Source: Nonomuraea spiralis (GTDB lineage Bacteria > Actinomycetota > Actinomycetes > Streptosporangiales > Streptosporangiaceae). Taken from it: a stretch of 64,000 bases of DNA. The stretch covers positions 72,481 through 136,480 of the forward strand of contig NZ_BMRC01000001.1 of assembly GCF_014648435.1 (NCBI RefSeq), in the 5' to 3' direction. The translations under genes were made by a program, and so were the position numbers. Of the stretch, positions 60,004 to 64,000 are shown piece by piece. How positions within the stretch are numbered: the stretch's first letter is position 1; each line of letters opens with the position of its first letter. Under the pieces are notes generated by a model. The model saw only the letters and a list, made by a program, of their open reading frames with translations, was not told the DNA's origin and did no database searches.

Positions 60004-61263
60004 ATGCGATGTCCACGACGCCTGGTGTGGTGGGCCGCCATCGCTCTGGTGGTCTCCGCCTGCGGGACCGGCCAGGACGGCGGGACCACCAGAACGGCCT
60101 GCGGCACGGGGAAGCCCGCCACCGGGCCCCCCATCACCGTCGGCGCGATCGTCACCGCCAGCGGCGGCATCGACTTCAGTTCGGCCACCACGGCGGCCAA
60201 GGCGTACTTCGACTGCGTCAACGCCGGCGGCGGGATCGGCGGCCGGCCGGTCGAGTACCTGGTCGAGGACGACGGCCTCAACCCGCAGAAGGCCTCGGCC
60301 CTGGCCACCAAACTGGCCGGCAACAAGGACCTGGTCGCCCTGGTCGGCGGCTCCAGCTTCGTGGCCTGCGGCGTGTCCGGCCCGATCTGGGAGCAGAACG
60401 GGCTGTTCGACGTGCTCGCGGTCGGCGTGCCGAGAGACTGCTTCGAGTCGCCGCGCATCTCCCCGGTCAACGCCGGGCCCAGGGTCAGCGCCGTGGCCGC
60501 CGCCCAGTACGCCGTCGAGGTCAAGGGCGCCAGAAGGGTCGCCCAGATCAGCAACCGGGTGCCCAACGTCGGCGACTGGACCCAGGACGGCGTGCGCGCC
60601 TACCTCAGGAGCAAGGGCCTGACCTCGGCCGGCGACGTGCTGCACGACCCCGGCATCAAGGACGCCACGGCCGTGCTGCTCGAAGCCATGCGGGGCCGGC
60701 CCGACGCGATCATCCTCCAGGACCCCGCCCCGGACGACGCCGCCATCCTCAAGGCCGCCCAGGCGCAGGGCCTGCGGGACAAGGTCACCTTCGTCTGCCT
60801 GACCCCCTGCTACGACACCACCTTCCCGGGCCAGGTCGGCAGCTACTGGGAGGGCTTCGTCTCCAACTCCGAGTTCACCCTGCTCGACGCCACCACCCCG
60901 GACAACAAGCTCTGGCGCCGCGTCATGGACGAATACGCCGACGACAAGGCCCCCCGCGACTCCTTCTCCCAGGGCGGCTTCCTGGCGGCCAAGATCTTCG
61001 TCGACACCCTCGTCAAGACCGGTGGGACGATCGACCGCGCCTCGGTGAGCCGGGCCCTGTCGGAGGTCAAGGGCTTCCGCAGCGACCTGCTCTGCGCCCC
61101 CTGGTACTTCGGCCGTGCCGCCCGGCACAACGCCAACCACGACACCCGCTACGTCGAGATGAAGGGCGGCGGCTGGTCCAAGATCAAGGACTGCACGCCG
61201 ACCCAGGACCCCGACCTCGCGCCGATCCTGCGGGAGGAGAAGCAGTTGGGGCTGACCGGTTGA
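60004..61263 (+). CDS. LIV-type ABC substrate-binding lipoprotein (second system)
   Basis: A 419-residue binding protein. The lipobox VSAC puts the lipid-modified Cys at 20. The mature domain begins ITVGAIVTASGGIDFSSATT and contains NAGGGIGGRPVEYLVEDDGL, CFESPRISPVNAGP and FSQGGFLAAKIFVDTLVKTG, closely matching the layout of the 52-kb paralogue. Extra cysteines suggest one or two disulfides. The ATG at 60004 is preferred over GTG 59998 since AGGAGG is seven bases before it. The fused permease starts in a TGATG overlap. Confidence 0.93.
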   Translation: MRCPRRLVWWAAIALVVSACGTGQDGGTTRTACGTGKPATGPPITVGAIVTASGGIDFSSATTAAKAYFDCVNAGGGIGGRPVEYLVEDDGLNPQKASALATKLAGNKDLVALVGGSSFVACGVSGPIWEQNGLFDVLAVGVPRDCFESPRISPVNAGPRVSAVAAAQYAVEVKGARRVAQISNRVPNVGDWTQDGVRAYLRSKGLTSAGDVLHDPGIKDATAVLLEAMRGRPDAIILQDPAPDDAAILKAAQAQGLRDKVTFVCLTPCYDTTFPGQVGSYWEGFVSNSEFTLLDATTPDNKLWRRVMDEYADDKAPRDSFSQGGFLAAKIFVDTLVKTGGTIDRASVSRALSEVKGFRSDLLCAPWYFGRAARHNANHDTRYVEMKGGGWSKIKDCTPTQDPDLAPILREEKQLGLTG

Positions 61264-63164
61264 TGTTGCCGTTCGTCATCAGCGGGCTCGCGCTCGGCGC
61301 CGTCTACGCGTTGTCGGGCGTGGGCATCGTCGTGCTCTACCGCGCCACGGGCGTGCTCAACCTGGCCTACGGAGCGATCGGCGCGATCGGCGCGCTGCTG
61401 TCCTGGCAACTCCTCCAGGACGGCTGGCCGGTCGCGCCCGCCCTGATCGCCGCCCCGCTGCTGTCGGCCCTGCTCTCCGGCCTGTACGGCGGCCTGATCA
61501 GCCCGCTGGTCGCCGGCCGCGACCCGCTGGTCAAGGCGGTGTGCACACTCGGGTTCGCGCTCGTGCTGCTCGGCCTGTGCTACTGGACGTGGAGCGACGA
61601 CCCGCGCACGCTCACCCTGCCGACCGACACGGCCGGGTTCGACGTGGGCGACTCCGGCGTACGGGTCACCCTCACCCAGGCCCTCGCCCTGGTCCTCGCC
61701 GTGGCGCTGACCGCCGGGACCGCCGCGCTGCTGCGCTGGACCGGCTTCGGCACCGCCATGCGCGCGCTGGCCGACGACCGCGAGATCAGCGCGCTGCTCG
61801 GCGTGCGCATCCGCCGGGTCGAGACCGTCACCTGGGTGGCGGGCGGCGCGGTGGCCGGGCTGACCGGGCTGGTACTCGGATCGCTGACCCGGCTGGAGGC
61901 GGGCACCCTGACGTTCCTGGTGATCGCCTCGCTGGCGGCGGGCGTGGTGGGCCGCTTCAGGTCGCTGCCGGTCACGCTGGCCGCCGGGCTGGCGATCGGG
62001 CTGGCCGAGGCGGTGGGCGGGGCGTGGGAGCAGACGGCGCCGTACCGGTCGGTGGCGCCGTTCGCGGTGGCCGTCGCGGCGATCCTGTGGCTCCAGCGCA
62101 AGGGCGCGCGGGCCAGGCGGGGCGGCACGGTCGAGGTGCGGTCGGCCGGGACCGCGTCCACGGAACCCGCGGAGCGGGTCCGGCCGCTGCCGCCCGGCGA
62201 CCCGCGCTCGGTGCTGCGCGTGGTGCTCGGGCTGGTGGCGGGGGCGGGCGCGCTGGCGGTGCTCGTGCCCCTGGCCGTGGACGGCTACTGGGTACGCGTG
62301 CTGACCTCCGCGGTCATCTTCGTGATCCCCGCCGCGGGCATCGCCCTGCTGTACGCGCGGCTCGGCCTCGTCTCGCTCGGCCAGGTGGCGCTGCTGGGCG
62401 TCGGCGGCTGGGTGGCGCTGCGGCTGGCGTTCGCCACCGGATGGCCGTTCCCGCTGGTGGTGCTGGCGGCGGGCGCGGTGACGTGCCTGGTCGGCATCGT
62501 GTACGGGCTGCCCGCGCTACGCCTGTCCGGCGTGGACCTGGCGCTGGTGACGCTCATGGCCGGGGGAGCGTTCCAGGTGGCGTTCTCGGCGACCGGGTTC
62601 CCCGACGGCGGGTCCGGGTTCCTCGGCCGGGTGGCGGGCAGCGGGATGCAGCAGGCCATGCCGAGGCCCTCGATGGCGGCCTCCGACACCGGGTTCTTCC
62701 GCCTCGCGGTCGTCTGCGCCGTGCTCGCGCTCATCCTCGTCGTGCTGCACCAGCGCGGGCGGCCGGGACGGGCGTGGGCGGCGATCAGGAGCGGCGAGGC
62801 CGGCGCGCTGGCCGTCGGCGTGGCCCTGACCAGGTACAAGGTGTGGGCGTTCGCGCTGGCGGCGTTCGTCACGGGCACCGCCGGGGCGCTGCTGGCGGCC
62901 AACACCGGGCGGCTGGACCCGATCTCGTTCCGGGCCTCGGACTCGGTGCTGCTGTTCGCCGTCGTCCTGGTCGGGGGCGCGTACGGGCTGACCGGCGTGG
63001 TGTTGTCCGGCGTCGTCGGCCAGGTCGTGCCCGCCGCCCTCGACGCCGCCGGGGTCAACGGCAACCTCATGCTCGTCGTGTTCGGCGCGGGCACCGTGCA
63101 CGCCCTGGTCACCGCGCCGCGCGGCATCGGCGGCCGGCTAGAGGACCTGCGGCGGCCCGCATGA
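61263..63164 (+). CDS. Fused LivH-LivM permease (second LIV system)
   Basis: A 633-residue double permease. Residues 1-280 are LivH-like ([40 protein letters not shown]), then after a polar linker (about 285-320) comes a LivM-like half ([60 protein letters not shown]). This joins the two membrane subunits into one chain, unlike the first system, where LivM is joined to LivG. It overlaps the livG start by four bases. Confidence 0.93.
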   Translation: MLPFVISGLALGAVYALSGVGIVVLYRATGVLNLAYGAIGAIGALLSWQLLQDGWPVAPALIAAPLLSALLSGLYGGLISPLVAGRDPLVKAVCTLGFALVLLGLCYWTWSDDPRTLTLPTDTAGFDVGDSGVRVTLTQALALVLAVALTAGTAALLRWTGFGTAMRALADDREISALLGVRIRRVETVTWVAGGAVAGLTGLVLGSLTRLEAGTLTFLVIASLAAGVVGRFRSLPVTLAAGLAIGLAEAVGGAWEQTAPYRSVAPFAVAVAAILWLQRKGARARRGGTVEVRSAGTASTEPAERVRPLPPGDPRSVLRVVLGLVAGAGALAVLVPLAVDGYWVRVLTSAVIFVIPAAGIALLYARLGLVSLGQVALLGVGGWVALRLAFATGWPFPLVVLAAGAVTCLVGIVYGLPALRLSGVDLALVTLMAGGAFQVAFSATGFPDGGSGFLGRVAGSGMQQAMPRPSMAASDTGFFRLAVVCAVLALILVVLHQRGRPGRAWAAIRSGEAGALAVGVALTRYKVWAFALAAFVTGTAGALLAANTGRLDPISFRASDSVLLFAVVLVGGAYGLTGVVLSGVVGQVVPAALDAAGVNGNLMLVVFGAGTVHALVTAPRGIGGRLEDLRRPA

Positions 63165-63850
63165 GGCTGGAGATCGAGGACCTGCGGGTACGGTTCGGCG
63201 GCGTACGCCCGCTGGACGGCGTCACCCTGACCTTCGACTCCGGCCTGTGCGGGCTCATCGGGCCCAACGGTGCGGGCAAGACGACCCTGTTCAACGTCCT
63301 GTCCGGCTTCGTACGGCCGGTCTCCGGGCGGATCACCGCCGGCGGGACGGACCTGCTGGCGCTCGCGCCGCACCGGCGGGCCCGGTGGGGGCTGCGCCGC
63401 ACGTTCCAGCAGGAGCAGGTGGTCGCCGAGCTGAGCGCGGCCGGCAACCTGCGCCTGGCCGCCGACCACCTCGGCGGCCCGGACGAGGGACTGCTCGGGT
63501 TCTGCGGCCTGGAGGACCCGGCGCGGCCGGCGGGCGAGCTGACGCTGCTGGAGCGGCGGCGGCTCGAACTGGCCCGAGCGCTGGTCGGCACACCCAGGAT
63601 CGTGTTGCTCGACGAGCCGGCCGCCGGGTTGTCGGAGACCGAGTCGCGGGCGCTGGCCGAGGTGGTGGTGGCCGTACCGGAGAAGTTCGGCGCGCTCGTC
63701 GTGCTCATCGAGCACGACGTCGCCCTGGTCGGCGAGGTCTGCGCGACCACGGCCGTCCTGGACTTCGGCCGCCTGATCGCCGCCGGCCCGACCGCGGCGG
63801 TGCTGGCCGACGAGCGGGTGCGCGCCGCCTACCTGGGGGAGGCGCCGTGA
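63161..63850 (+). CDS. livG: LIV-type ABC ATP-binding protein LivG (second system)
   Basis: A 229-residue ATPase. Walker A is GPNGAGKTT, the LivG-type motif [18 protein letters not shown] follows, and Walker B is [13 protein letters not shown] with the switch His in LIEHDVALV. The signature motif is degenerate ([13 protein letters not shown]), as in the fused LivG of the first system. It overlaps the following livF start by four bases (GTGA). Confidence 0.93.
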   Translation: MRLEIEDLRVRFGGVRPLDGVTLTFDSGLCGLIGPNGAGKTTLFNVLSGFVRPVSGRITAGGTDLLALAPHRRARWGLRRTFQQEQVVAELSAAGNLRLAADHLGGPDEGLLGFCGLEDPARPAGELTLLERRRLELARALVGTPRIVLLDEPAAGLSETESRALAEVVVAVPEKFGALVVLIEHDVALVGEVCATTAVLDFGRLIAAGPTAAVLADERVRAAYLGEAP

Positions 63851-64000
63851 GCCTGGAGGTGCGCGGCCTGCGGGTGCGCAGGGGCGGGCGAGAGGTGCTG
63901 CACGACGTGGCGCTCGACGTGCCGCCCGGCGAGATCACCGCGCTGCTCGGCGCGAACGGCGCGGGCAAGAGCACGCTCGTGCTCGCCGTGGCCGGACTGC
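63847..64000 (+). CDS. livF: LIV-type ABC ATP-binding protein LivF, N-terminal fragment (second system)
   Basis: The first 51 codons of a LivF ATPase, starting at a GTG overlapping the livG stop. The Walker A motif [12 protein letters not shown] is visible before the window ends. It completes the set binding protein, LivH-LivM, LivG, LivF. Confidence 0.9.
   Translation, partial: MSLEVRGLRVRRGGREVLHDVALDVPPGEITALLGANGAGKSTLVLAVAGL

Overview
The window is about 64 kb of very GC-rich DNA with a strong G/C bias at third codon positions, many GTG starts and dense ATGA/GTGA/TGATG gene overlaps. Together with an F420/luciferase-type oxidoreductase, a mycothiol-type PIG-L deacetylase, a fused MrpA/B antiporter subunit and a DUF2397/DUF2398 Wadjet locus, this points to an actinomycete. 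A member of the Streptosporangiaceae such as Nonomuraea is plausible, but the genus is a guess. No rRNA, tRNA, CRISPR array, insertion sequence or prophage was seen.

Layout. 1-0.7 kb: start of a large HAMP-type sensor kinase (cut by the window edge) and a STAS anti-sigma-factor antagonist. 0.9-7.3 kb: an exporter with a TetR regulator and a perfect 28-bp operator; a CBS-domain protein; a KptA/Tpt1 RNA 2'-phosphotransferase; an ArsR-type regulator (DUF5937-like) divergent from an MFS transporter/bacterioferritin gene pair, with three phased operator repeats between them. 7.3-10.3 kb: a YdiJ-like FAD/Fe-S 2-hydroxyacid dehydrogenase. 10.3-14.9 kb (minus strand): acetate kinase, erythromycin-esterase-like protein and RecD2-like helicase in one unit. 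15.0-18.5 kb: a three-gene molybdenum aldehyde oxidoreductase of PaoABC type. 18.6-25.3 kb: a DUF6328 membrane protein and a complete Mrp (A/B-C-D-E-F-G) cation/proton antiporter operon whose MrpC carries a long charged coiled-coil tail. 25.5-27.4 kb: a secreted tripeptidyl-aminopeptidase-like hydrolase and an SRPBCC protein.

27.5-34.4 kb: jetA-jetB-jetC of a Wadjet plasmid-defence system (DUF2397, DUF2398, SMC-like ATPase) with no jetD nuclease gene beside it. 34.4-39.5 kb: a chitosan/chitin oligosaccharide unit (GH20 hexosaminidase and GH2 exo-glucosaminidase), followed by a convergent PfkB sugar kinase. 39.7-44.6 kb: an ArsR/SRPBCC pair with a well-formed, probably leaderless promoter, a lower-GC patch with a truncated-looking protein, a small membrane protein, a PIG-L deacetylase and a TPR protein.

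44.7-64 kb looks like a catabolic island. It contains a glutamine-synthetase C-terminal remnant with a P450, a MarR regulator, and a complete branched-chain-amino-acid-type (LIV) ABC importer in one operon with an amidohydrolase. These are followed by an LLM flavin oxidoreductase, SnoaL-like and MoaF-like proteins, an SDR, a DUF1206 membrane protein, a glycerophosphodiesterase and an aldehyde dehydrogenase divergent from a second LIV importer that runs off the right edge. The two importers use different gene fusions: LivM-LivG in the first, LivH-LivM in the second. The likely theme is uptake and oxidation of one or two small organic acids, amides or terpenoid/aromatic compounds; the substrate cannot be read from the sequence.
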